A DNA stretch of 64,000 nt, from the NCBI RefSeq assembly GCF_945859705.1, contig NC_079134.1, positions 40,066,576 to 40,130,575 of the forward strand, written 5' to 3'. Made by a program: the position numbers and the translations under genes. Numbering within the stretch: position 1 is the first letter of the stretch; each line of letters starts with the position of its first letter. This stretch comes from Episyrphus balteatus (lineage: Eukaryota > Arthropoda > Insecta > Diptera > Syrphidae). Below the pieces are notes generated by a model, which worked only from the letters and a program-made list of their open reading frames with translations, made no database searches and had not been told where the DNA came from. This document shows positions 21,014-31,521 of the stretch, piece by piece.

Positions 21014-23464
21014 CAATATCTTTAAAAAAAAAATTCAATTTTTCTCAAGTAATTCTTATACAAAATTGAAAATTTAGAATCGCCACTTAATATTTGGTTT
21101 AAGGGCTGATAGTACGTCTGCCGGGTAAGCTAGTATTGAATACCTTAAAATTTTAGTACAAACAAAATTTAATCAAATCGGGACTGTCTATTTGAGAGAT
21201 AGTCAAAAATTGAAATAATAGTTCTCAAGCAACAACATTTATTTTAAGGAAAATGAAGAAAACATGATTTAACATATCTAATCGTAGAAACGATGTTTTC
21301 AAATTGATTAAAGTAATGTTATCTCAACACTGAGGGAAAAAAAAACAACTCATAAAATCAACGAAAAAGACTTTGATTCGCCTTTTTTTCGGAATGATTT
21401 TGCGTTGAAAACGAAAATTTTTTAAATCAAAGTAGAACAGCGTTAGTTTAAAGTTTTCTGACAAATAACTCGTTTTTTTCATTTAATTATGGCTCTATAG
21501 GTAGGTATGTAAAATCAATTGGAAGAATTGTTGTTTTCAAAATAACGCGATTTCAATTTGTTATAAATTTTTCAGTTCGATTTTTCAATTTCAATTTGTC
21601 TGTGAATTGGTCATAGGTACATATTAAAAAAGTTACTGAAAGTTACTGATTTTTGACAAATTCTCTACTCATATGAAATATGAGGGTGGTTCAAACTGCT
21701 TTGTAAGATTAAAATCAATATTGAAGAACCCATTTTAATAATTGGGGAACCTGATTTTTCAACTTTTTTTTTAAATTAAAGATTATTTTATTATTTTAAC
21801 AAGTTTTTTTCGTCCTGTTTTATTTTGGTGAATTTCGGTTCAACATATAAAAAACCTTACCCACCTCTTTTTCTTTTTTTACTCCCTTTTTTTTATCCAT
21901 ATAGATCACCATCAATCTTGCTTCTCATTGACATAATTCTTCTATCGCTCCATTACTCAAGAGCAATAAAAAACTGGTCACATCCGATGCAGTGTCATAT
22001 ATCAAGGAAAGCGATTAACAAAATCGTCCATTTATAAACATTAAAAAATAATTGCCAATTAAAATGTATCCCATTGGTTGAATTCTATATATCCTTATAT
22101 TATTATAGGTATGACCATATCGCATGCTTTAACAAAAAAACACAATCCTTATATCTAGCTTCTATAAGGTACAAACCTATACCTCATGTGCCCCATATCA
22201 ACAAAAATAAACCGGAAATCTATCAGTATAACGCACGCTAACGCATTATACGCTTCTATAAAATGTCATGAATCTGCTTCTCCAAAACTCCAAAAAAATA
22301 CAAAACAAAACCAAAAACAACTCTCATATATCTCCATTAATTTTATACCAAGTCGAAAACCCAACAAGGATAATAATGTTCAAACTGCAAAAACAAAAAA
22401 AAAACGAAAGACGAATGGCGATGACAAAGCCAATAAAATAAAATTAAGTTAAAAATAGTCGAGATATATGAGCAGCGCCCAAAACGTCATCCAATAACTC
22501 ACAGTGTAATCCTTTAAATAGGACATTCGCGTTATCCCTTCCTTCCACCAACCAGCACCAGCAATAACCCCCTCCTCCCCATACACCGGCTGTGTTCGCC
22601 ATTAAGTGGAAATTTATTCGAATGGCTGATTAGCTGGCCGGACGCGTACCATCAACGGTTCCAGTTCCAGTTCTCCACTACTGACCGACAAAGCGTTTCG
22701 ATGAACATTTTTAATGACCCAACTTCGTCGGTCTTTTAGTTTTTTTAGTTTAACAATTTTTCCAACACAAACGACGACAAATGAAAAAAAAAATCAAATA
22801 AAAAAGAGACACCAATGATAATGGCCATCATATATGCTGCAGATTGGTCAGGACAGGACAGGAGCGGAGCTCAAAACTTGTCTCCGCCATCAAGGACATT
22901 AACTTAAGTCGCTGCGTTAGTATAGTTGCCGATTGCTGACGAAATTGCTAATACACTCTCGTATTGTTGGTATATAGCGGGAATGGATTTAGTGGAAAAT
23001 TGCGTGGGTAGTGGCAATTTTTTGCTCTTCTATTTGCAATAAGAGAAAAGAGTGGAAGGGGAAAATGGGGGGGTGAAATGGTCATAAAACACATTAAATC
23101 CAATCGAATAATCGAAATGTCACATTATCCTGTAAAATATTGGAGGTCTTTTGGATTTCGTATGCGATGTAGCAAAACCGCAATCATTCTTCCAAAAATA
23201 CCGTTTGTCCCACCACCCTCAAACCAAAATCACCACCTTCTCCTCCCACGCACCCGCATCATTATTGTCGGTAATACGTGTAATAGTATTCAAGGACCAA
23301 CACAGTAAAAAAAAAAGGATACTCTAACCAACCAAAATTCCAAAGGAAGAAGGGTAAAAAAAAACCGATTTTTTATGGTTCTTATATTCGGTTTTGTTGA
23401 TGGCCTGTTTTTTACCAGTTTCAGGCTCCTCTGGGTATAATTTTAATGGTTCTGTTTGTGTGTA
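21014..23464. other. largely non-repetitive intergenic DNA
   Basis: No gene with splice or start context was found. 22480-22960 is richer in GC and more complex than its surroundings and contains none of the repeats seen elsewhere here. It could be conserved regulatory or intronic DNA. Open frames at 21825, 22186 and 23078 show low-complexity or K/N-rich translations without motifs. Confidence 0.4.
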
Positions 23465-23470
23465 TGATTA

Positions 23471-24812
23471 TTAGGGTGGGTCAAAAAAATCGAAAATTTT
23501 TTTTTTGATTTGGTACTCCGAAAAATCGATTGCTAGACCCCTCTAGAATATACACACCAAATATGAGCTCTTTATATTAATGGGAAGGTCCTCCGCTTTG
23601 CAATTTTCCATTTTTACATCAAGCTTCTACTAAAAAAAAATAATTTTTTTATTAATTGACTTTTTAGCAAATTTCTTTTCATATTCTTGTAGGAAATTGA
23701 ACGCTCTACAAAAAAGGCCTTATACACTTTTTTCGTTTATCTAACCGTTGAATAGATATTTGAGGTCCAAAAATCGAGAAAATCTTTAAAAATTCGTTTT
23801 TTGTTCTTAATTTTGTAAGAAATTGAAAAATTATAATGATTAAACGCGCAAGACATATTCTTGTTGGAAATTGATTGCTCCACAAAAAAGGTCTTGGTAA
23901 CTTTTTTCATTAATCTAACCATTCTAAAGATATTCGAGGTCAAAGTTAAAAAAAAATATAAAAACATTTTATATTTTTAAAAAATTTCTAATTCACTGAA
24001 ACTTCATTATTTTCAAATTAACAAGATATATTCTTGTAGGGGCTTAAATGTTCTACAAAAAATTCCTTGGAATGAAATTGATTGCTTTAACCGTTTAGAA
24101 GATATTCGTATCCAAACCAATGCTCACTGATTTCAATAGTTTTCTTATGACCCGTATGCATTGCGATTTGGATACGAATATCTTCTAAACGGTTAAAGCA
24201 ATCAATTTCATTCCAAGGAATTTCTTGTAGAACGTTTAAGCCCCTACAAGAATATATCTTGCTAATTTGAAAATAATGAAGTTTCAATGAATTAGAAATT
24301 TTTTAAAAATATAAAATGTTTTTATATTTTTTTTTAACTTTGACCTCGAATATCTTTAGAATGGTTAGATTAATGAAAAAAGTTACCAAGACCTTTTTTG
24401 TGGAGCAATCAATTTCCAACAAGAATATGTCTTGCGCGTTTAATCATTATAATTTTTCAATTTCTTACAAAATTAAGAACAAAAAACGAATTTTTAAAGA
24501 TTTTCTCGATTTTTGGACCTCAAATATCTATTCAACGGTTAGATAAACGAAAAAAGTGTATAAGGCCTTTTTTGTAGAGCGTTCAATTTCCTACAAGAAT
24601 ATGAAAAGAAATTTGCTAAAAAGTCAATTAATAAAAAAATTATTTTTTTTTAGTAGAAGCTTGATGTAAAAATGGAAAATTGCAAAGCGGAGGACCTTCC
24701 CATTAATATAAAGAGCTCATATTTGGTGTGTATATTCTAGAGGGGTCTAGCAATCGATTTTTCGGAGTACCAATTAAAAAAAAAGAATTTCAATTTTTTT
24801 GACCCACCCTAA
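23471..24812. mobile_element. foldback of the TTAGGGTGGGTC family (1.34 kb hairpin)
   Basis: Arms 23471-24116 and 24167-24812 are inverse copies with a 50-base loop. Symmetry is exact where I could test it: the identical open frames 23737-23967 (-) and 24316-24546 (+) mirror around 24141.5. It is flanked by TGATTA at 23465-23470 and 24813-24818. The outer ends and arm content match the single-arm element at 2425-3074. Confidence 0.87.
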
Positions 24813-24818
24813 TGATTA

Positions 24819-25545
24819 TATTTTTTTTTTGGAACGACTATCGAATATTATGGCCAAAAGGTATCCACAAGGTCCTTCATCTTACAAAACCCATATAAAT
24901 ACATACGAGTTGGTTTAGTATATTGGTGGAAGCATAAAAATCCCATTTCGCATATACAATTTGAATTATTACATTTGGATTTGTTTTCTGGTTTTTTTTT
25001 TTTTTTTTGGGTTTTCTTTTCGTTCCTCTTTTTTTGTTGTTGTTGTTTTGGAACTTTTTGGGCATCCAGCATAAATCGCTCTTTTGGGAATTGAGATCGA
25101 AGTAGAAGTTTTTTTTGGTTTAGATTTGTTTTGAGGAAGAAAAAACAAAAGGCAAAGCACCTGCTACGAATACGATGATAATTTGTTTTCTTTTAGTTTG
25201 TAAAGTAAAATATTTAAAGAATAAAACAAAATAAATGAGAATCGAAAAAAAAACTACTGGAATAGATTATATAGGTTTGGAATTTTTTGTTTATTTAACT
25301 GAGCTTTTATTCAGGTTCAAAAGGCTTTTTTACTGAGAAGAAAGCTATCAAAAATCACTTAAAAAAACTTACGAACCTGATGTTCGGTTCATCTTACCTT
25401 GTTTGCATGCCTTGGAAAAAAAAATATTTGGTAGGTTTGTGATGTTCTTTATTTAAAAGATTAAAGATTCTTAGGTACATATACTAACTAAACCAAGTTC
25501 TTAAGCTTAAGTCTTGCAAAAAATTTCAGGTGTAAATAGTACTAA
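24819..25545. other. intergenic, T-rich
   Basis: T runs at 24990-25060. The three overlapping minus-strand open frames are K/N/T-rich translations of these runs. No gene is seen. Confidence 0.45.
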
Positions 25546-25870
25546 TAACTGCGTACATTCTACGAATTTTATTCGTGGTTTTCAGCCACGAATATTATTC
25601 GTAAAATGGACGTTTATTAGTACTTTTACCAATATTTTATTAGTATTCGTAGAAAATCATGCGTATATTGTACGAATACTATTAGTAGATTTACATTCCC
25701 ATTCGTACATTGTACGAATAACATTGTAGTATTTACTAATGCTTTTCTCATTCATTCGTACATTGTACAGCACTATTTGTATATTGTACGAATAGAATTG
25801 TAATATTTACGAATGGCTTTACTAATAATTCGTATATTATACAGTTCTATTCGTATATTGTACGAATTTT
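25546..25870. repeat. TACGAAT array, left
   Basis: Many copies of ATTCGTA and TACGAAT are seen, often joined as ATTCGTACATTGTACGAAT, mixed with TTACTAAT/ATTAGTA. The same motif set recurs at 29140-29540, so these may be the subterminal zones of one element of about 4 kb. Confidence 0.65.
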
Positions 25871-26329
25871 ATTTAGTGTAGAACTTTCCGCCATTGAATT
25901 TTTTTCCTGAAATTTCCTGAAATATGAATAATTGTTGAAATAATTATCCAAGCATATAACTGTACTGCAAAACTACAAAAATATATTGCATTAATATTTT
26001 ACATTTATAAATAAAATGAATGTTTTTTTTTATCTTAAATATTATACCACATGTAATGTATTCCACGGTATTCATATTGTTTGTCTTGGAAGGCCACTGA
26101 AAATATACAAACATATTTATCATTGAAAATCATTCGAAAAAATGTCTACTTACTACAAATATTTTTAGAAAAGCTCTAATAACCAGTGACAGGTTTTGAT
26201 ATGGTCCGCCATTTTCAATTTGTTAAGCTGATTGTTGACGAATTTCCGATGCTAACCTTGAAAGAATATTCCAAAATGAAAGTTAAAAGGCAGTAAATAA
26301 ATCAATATTAATGTAATAACATACATATA
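25871..26329. other. intergenic between TACGAAT array and inner element
   Basis: AT-rich, no coding signal or recognised repeat. Confidence 0.4.
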
Positions 26330-26335
26330 TGTACA

Positions 26336-28381
26336 TTAGAGTGACCGCAAGAAATCGATTTTCGAAATTTGGTCGGGGGAACCCCATAAAATGTTCCGCC
26401 TTTGCAGATTTTTAGATAGCCAAAATTTCACCTCGATTGGATAACTCTAAATGGTGCCGACACTCGCTCAAAGTATCAAAAATCTCTGTTTTTTCACTGT
26501 TTTTCGAAGAAAATTAGCTCTAGCTCCCAAACAGATCGGGTTATTTTCACTTTTTATATATTTAATTAAAGGTAGTGTTGCTACACATAATTCAGATGCT
26601 AAATTTGTTTAGTTTTACCAAAAAAGAAAAATTTTGTCATCAATTTAAATTTTCAGTACTTACCTCAAAAAAAGCTGAATGCAAACTCGATTTAAAATGA
26701 AACTTTTTTTTTAAACTGTTTTATTTAAAAAAACGAAACATTTAACAGAATTCTAAGGCTGTGTGTGAATTGCGTTAAATAGTTAACACTGTGTAAAATT
26801 TTTGACACTATTGAGGTGAACAAAAAAATTTCAGCTGTATGGCTTATTGTTTAATATTTTTCTCTGCCTCTTTTCTGCTATGAAACTCCTTTTTAATAAA
26901 AAAAAAAAACAAAACAAAACCATCTGCAAAAAAAATTTAACTCAAATTTAACCAGGTCCCAGAGCCCAATAAATTTTTAACAGCTGAAAATTTTTTATTC
27001 ACCTCAACAGTGTCAAATATTTTACACTATGTGAACTATTTTACGCAATTCACACACGGCCTAAAAAACAAAAAAAATAACATCGTGTTACATTTCTTAT
27101 ACATAATTAATGAAGTAAATACTAAAAAAATTTAAAAAACAGATTTACAAAGTAGTTTTGGAAGCATCAGGATACAATTTTCGGCACTCACTGACTACTT
27201 GAAGTACATATTGTTTTTGTTCCTCATCTTTAGTTAAAAGGTTATTAAAATCCGTTATTTATTTGACTCCTCTTTCTGTCATGTCATTTACGACTTTGAG
27301 TGATTGCACTTTTTTAAAGCCTTCTTTAAAATGCGGGTTTTCGGGCCAAAGATTTGGAGGTTCTTTGAGAAAACTTGTGTCTATTTTCAATCGGCTGAAA
27401 AAGTTCAATCTTTCTTTGTTCACAATATTTTTTAACCCTGCTGTGACAAATTGTTCATCTTCATGTGTCTGTAGCTTTGGATTTACTATTCTGTTGGTTT
27501 CCGTTTCACTGGTTTTCAAAATTATGTTGGCCGTTTGTAATTTTGTTCGCCGTCTGGTAAAGTTAGGTCAAAGAACGCCAGACCTGCCTGCTCTGAACTC
27601 AAATACCATAAATGGTTTGAGAATTTAGCAAGAGCCTTCTCTGAAATATCTTTGTCTATCTTGCGGTATTCAATGCAATTACGCAAAAGATCAAGATCTT
27701 GTTTAGGAGCCAGATAAGCTCTTGGGGCATTAAACCAAGCAAAAGTTTTTTCTTGTTGAATGTTAGTTTGATTTTGAAACTACAAAGTCAATTGGATTTT
27801 GCCCTAGTGCTTCTATTGTAGCTATAATTATGCGAGAAGCATTTCTATCAGATGCCTTACATCGATCCAATAACAAAGAAAGTTTCATTGTTAATAGCTC
27901 TTTCACCCCACGACTATACCTCATACTTTTGCTACCCGAGGGCCCAGAGATAGAGAAACATCCATTCTATCCCTATCCGCAGAATAAAACAGTTAAAAAA
28001 AGTTTAATTTTAAATCGAGTTTGCACTTCAGCTCTTTTTGTGGTAAGTACTGAAAATTTAAATTGATGACAATATTTTTCTTTTTTAGTAAAACTAAACA
28101 AATTAAGCATCTGAATTATGTGTAACAACACTACCTTTAATTAAATATATAAAAAGTGAAAATAACCCGATCTGTTTGGGAGCTAGAGCTAATTTTCTTC
28201 GAAAAACAGTGAAAAAACAGAGATTTTTGATACTTTGAGCGAGTGTCGGCACCATTTAGAGTTATCCAATCGAGCTGAAATTTTGGCTATCTAAAAATCT
28301 GCAAAGGCGGAACATTTTATGGGGTTCCCCCGAAAAAAATTCGACAAAAAATTTTTTCTATGGGAGTTGCGGTCACTCTAA
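26336..28381 (-). mobile_element. 2 kb DNA transposon with TTAGAGTGACCGC ends
   Basis: Terminal inverted repeats of nearly 400 bases begin TTAGAGTGACCGCAA and include GTGCCGACACTCGCTCAAAG. The element is flanked by a perfect 6-base duplication TGTACA (26330-26335, 28382-28387). It contains a minus-strand transposase pseudogene. The TTAG-R-GTG start and the 6-base duplication are shared with the elements at 2425 and 23471. Confidence 0.85.
27145..27960 (-). pseudogene. decayed transposase of the TTAGAGTG-ended transposon
   Basis: Read on the minus strand from 27960, coding-like sequence runs in pieces. The first holds MKLSLLLDRCKASDRNASR and ends at a stop near 27776. The next, about 27773-27525, holds AKFSNHLWYLSSEQAGLAFFD. 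The third (27519-27259) holds NPHFKEGFKK and KVVNDMTERGVK. After a stop comes DFNNLLTKDEEQKQYVLQVV, ending at 27145-27147. I recall the same order (D-R-C-x-x-S-D-R, H-L-W-Y-L-S, V-N-D-x-x-E-R-G, K-D-E-x-Q) from many arthropod proteins annotated as uncharacterised, and here it lies inside a clear DNA transposon. Two stops and at least one frame change mean it is not functional. The superfamily is uncertain. Confidence 0.7.
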
Positions 28382-28387
28382 TGTACA

Positions 28388-29139
28388 TTTTAATGTAACA
28401 GTAATGTTTCACAACAATGATTAATTTTTAAACATACATTTACTCACCTGGTATATAATTGTACTTGTTCACGGTAAACTTTATATTAAATGTATAAAGA
28501 AACAAGCACTATCTTTTGACGCAAATAAGCTATTTTTACAAACTTTATATTTCTAAGAGCCGATTTTTCCATCTTCTAATAAAAAGTCAGTTAACTGTTC
28601 GACGAATAAATTTATTAGGCTCATAAACAATCGGATAACAACATTGAATTTTTCAATCAAAAATAATTTATTCTACAGAATAACAAAAAAAAAATTGTCA
28701 AATTAAATAATATTCAAAACTAAACGTCTTTTTTATTTATAATTGTTTTTGTTTTCTTGTGTTCCTCTATATTCTTTGTCAAAATTATTTCAAAGCAGCT
28801 TTGACAATTGACACAGTATTTTTATTGATATTATTCCTTAGAATAATTTTTATTCGTCTCTGAAAGAAGCAGATAGTTTTATTCATAGGAATAAGCTATA
28901 TCTGCCTGTTGAAAAAATGATTTTTTCTCTATCAGGAGAATAAGTACTAACTGACTGTTTAACTGACTGTTGAAAAATTGGCCCTAAATTATATTAATTT
29001 TATGTATTTATATCTTCCACGAAATATAAATGTTCTACATGCGACGACACGCGTATTGCAACTAATTTTTTTTGATGCTATGTAGGAATGGAAAACGTTT
29101 AACAAATAACGGATGTTTCGGTTCAAAATTGTTGCAACT
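28388..29139. other. intergenic right of the TTAGAGTG transposon
   Basis: AT-rich. Short inverted wording around AACTGACTGTT and TTAACTG near 28585-28980 hints at another small element, but I could not define its ends. Confidence 0.4.
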
Positions 29140-29540
29140 CAACGAATTATTCGTACATTCTACGAATAATGCGTACAGGTACATTACGAATGAATTTGTC
29201 TACGAATATTAGTATTTACTTAGTAAATAGTACGAATTTATTAGTAAATACTACGAATGTAATGCAAGAAATTACGAAGTCATTCGTACGAGTAATTTAC
29301 TAATGTTATTAGTAAAATGTACACAATAATTCGTACAATGTACTCATAAAAATTGTTTAATTTTCGTTTACGAATGAAATTAGTGCATTGAACTCAATAA
29401 ATTCGTGTATATTACCACAGTTATTAGTACAATTTTACAAATGCATTCGTAAAAATATTACTGTACGAATACATCGTATATTTAACGAATATGCGTACAA
29501 TGCACGAATATTTTTATTACTAATGCCATTCGTAGCCGTT
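29140..29540. repeat. TACGAAT array, right
   Basis: Same motif mix as 25546-25870 (ATTCGTACATTCTACGAAT, ACGAATG, TTAGTAAAT). The open frame at 29388-29609 only translates this repeat and adjoining T-rich sequence. Confidence 0.65.
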
Positions 29541-29574
29541 TTACAAATACATTTTTTGAGAAGAAGTTTTTTTT

Positions 29575-29990
29575 ATTTTTCAATTTTTTCAAAAACTAGA
29601 AAGTATTAAAACATATGGGCTTCAGTATTAGATAAGGAATCAATTGTGACACTTTATTTTATCAGCCATTTTTTGTATTGTAATCCACAATCTTGACAAA
29701 AATAGTATTTAATGTGTTTTTTAAACTTATTTTTCCCAAATTTTTTTCAAAACTAGAATAAAATGTACAGTTCTAGCTTTTGAAAAAGGTATCATTTATA
29801 ACTGTAGGTGTTGCTATTGTTTTTTAATATTTTTTTTTTTATTATTTAAAGTCATTTTTTAGAAAATTGCCATTTCCGCCTAAACGGAGCCAGATAAACC
29901 ACTCCTCCCTTAGTAAAAAATTATCGTATTTAACTCCTCTACAAAATACCGTTATCAAATCTCGGCACCTGAGATATAGTGCCCTCCCCC
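29575..29990 (+). repeat. single-arm relative of the 39-40 kb foldback
   Basis: It shares CAAAAACTAGAA, GATAAGGAATCAATTG, GACAAAAATAGTAT, GTTGCTATTGTTTTTTAAT and the CTCCTCTACAAAATACC block, in the same order as the right arm at 39740-40200, but diverged. Confidence 0.65.
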
Positions 29991-30599
29991 ATTTTTCCTT
30001 CACTTGTTTTGGTACGATCTTTTTTAAAATTTAAGAAGAATTGAGCAATATAAAAGCACGGTTTATATAGAAAATTTGATGAGGAATACGATAAAAATAA
30101 TTTTAATCGTTATAAACAACAGTAAAACATAGTTTTTAGGCTTTTTTTCCCAGCATTTACCAGTACTTTCGACTTCTAACGACTGGGAATCAGTCAAAAA
30201 TATTTTTATTGAAAAAATAAAAATTGATGTAAGTAGATCTATTGATACTCAATACTTTTTACTCAAACAGCTTTTCGATTAAAAAATTATTTAAGCTTTA
30301 AAAAAAATTAAAAACTAAAAGAGCTTATTTTTTTTTAATAAAGGGGTGCACGCAACCCCTAAACATCATCGAAAAATTCTGAAAAAAATAGGGTAGCATT
30401 ATTTTGTGTCGAGAAATCAAGTTATCGGTAGAGCAAATTAAAATAATGATTTTTTTTGGTCCACCCTAATGTGCATACGTCTTAATATTAAAAGATTTTC
30501 TTAAAAAAAGTAAATCATTTAAAATTAATATGGAAATCCTCATAATCTTTTGGAGCAACTGCAGACGTTGCAGAGTATCATACTAATTTTCAACAGTGA
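29991..30599. other. intergenic, transposon-end fragment
   Basis: No gene. GGTCCACCCTAA at about 30459-30470 looks like an inverted end of the TTAGGGTG family; its partner was not found. Confidence 0.4.
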
Positions 30600-30664
30600 G
30601 ATAGCCTGAAGCCTGTTGATAAAGCACTCGTCTAGAGTTGTAGGATCGCTCCTCATTGGCTACC
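30600..30664 (+). ncRNA. tRNA-like SINE head with oligo-T terminator
   Basis: GATAGCC at 30600-30606 can pair with GGCTACC at 30658-30664 at six of seven positions, like an acceptor stem. A hairpin ACTC-GTCTA-GAGT lies in the anticodon position and AGG-ATCGCT-CCT in the T-arm position. A T run follows from 30667. The arms are too short and irregular for a standard tRNA gene, so a tRNA-derived short retroelement or tRNA pseudogene is likelier. Confidence 0.45.
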
Positions 30665-30678
30665 AGTTTTTTTTTTTT

Positions 30679-31440
30679 AATTAAAATGCATATCTCCACA
30701 TAAAAATAAGATTTTGTCAATGCAAGCTATTTTTTTTTTTTGACTTACATAACAAGAAGGACAGGTCTTATACAAATCATTTTGGCGCATTTTACCGCAA
30801 TTACATAGGACTTTCATTTACAGGTAATCCACAAGCTAATAGCTTGTGACAAACAGCTTAAAATGGCCTTATGGAGGTCTTGCTGCAAAGGGTATATCTA
30901 ATGCACAAACCGGATTACTTGCGTAGGATGTTATAAAAAGGCCTTATAGAGGTTGTTATAAGATGTTGAATTTATGCATAAAAAAAAAAAAGATTTTGTT
31001 TCATTATTTTTGTTTTCTTTTGATTTTTTCTATTTTGCATTTTCTACTTTTTATTTTATTTCAATTTATTTTTTTCTTTTCATTTCTTCCATTTTGTTTT
31101 TTCTCCTTTTTACCGCCTTCCAAAAAAGAGGAGGTATTCAATTCGCCTGTGTTTTTTTTCTTATTTATTTTTTTTTTTTTTTTTTATGTTTGTTACCTCA
31201 TAACTTTGGACTGAGTCAACCAATTTTGATAATTCTTTTTGTATTTTAAAGCTCGTGGCTGCAATGTGGTCCCATTTCAATTTCGTTCAGTTATAGCCAT
31301 AGAAACTATTAGAAAAACCATAAAACCCAGATCCATGGAAGTCGGTTTTGTTTTTTTGATAAAAAAAAATTATTCGGAAATTCTACTGCTTTTTCTGTTG
31401 TTCTGAAATGGTAAGAATATTATTTTAATTGAAAAAGAAC
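30679..31440. other. intergenic with long polypyrimidine tract
   Basis: 30980-31195 is almost entirely T and C on the plus strand, which creates hydrophobic F/L/S open frames (30963-31249) that I do not believe. No gene is seen. Confidence 0.5.
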
Positions 31441-31450
31441 ACTTTTTTTC

Positions 31451-31521
31451 ACATGGCCCGGCCAAGAATCGATCCCACGTACCTCTGCATACCAAATCAG
31501 CACCTTACTACTAGACCATGC
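31451..31521 (-). ncRNA. tRNA-like pseudogene or SINE head
   Basis: On the minus strand GCATGGT pairs with GCCATGT over seven positions with G-U pairs. The A box reads TGGTCTAGTAGTAAGG and the B-box region GGATCGATTC. The length is 71 bases. The anticodon stem pairs poorly, so a working tRNA is unlikely. Confidence 0.5.

Noticed and set aside
27263..27628. 121-codon plus-strand open frame
   Set aside because: It is antisense to the transposase remnant, which carries the recognisable motifs.
30963..31249. Hydrophobic F/L-rich open frames as a membrane protein
   Set aside because: They come from a polypyrimidine tract; composition alone explains them.
31451..31521. Functional tRNA gene
   Set aside because: The acceptor stem depends on G-U pairs and the anticodon and T stems pair poorly. 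A SINE head or pseudogene fits better.
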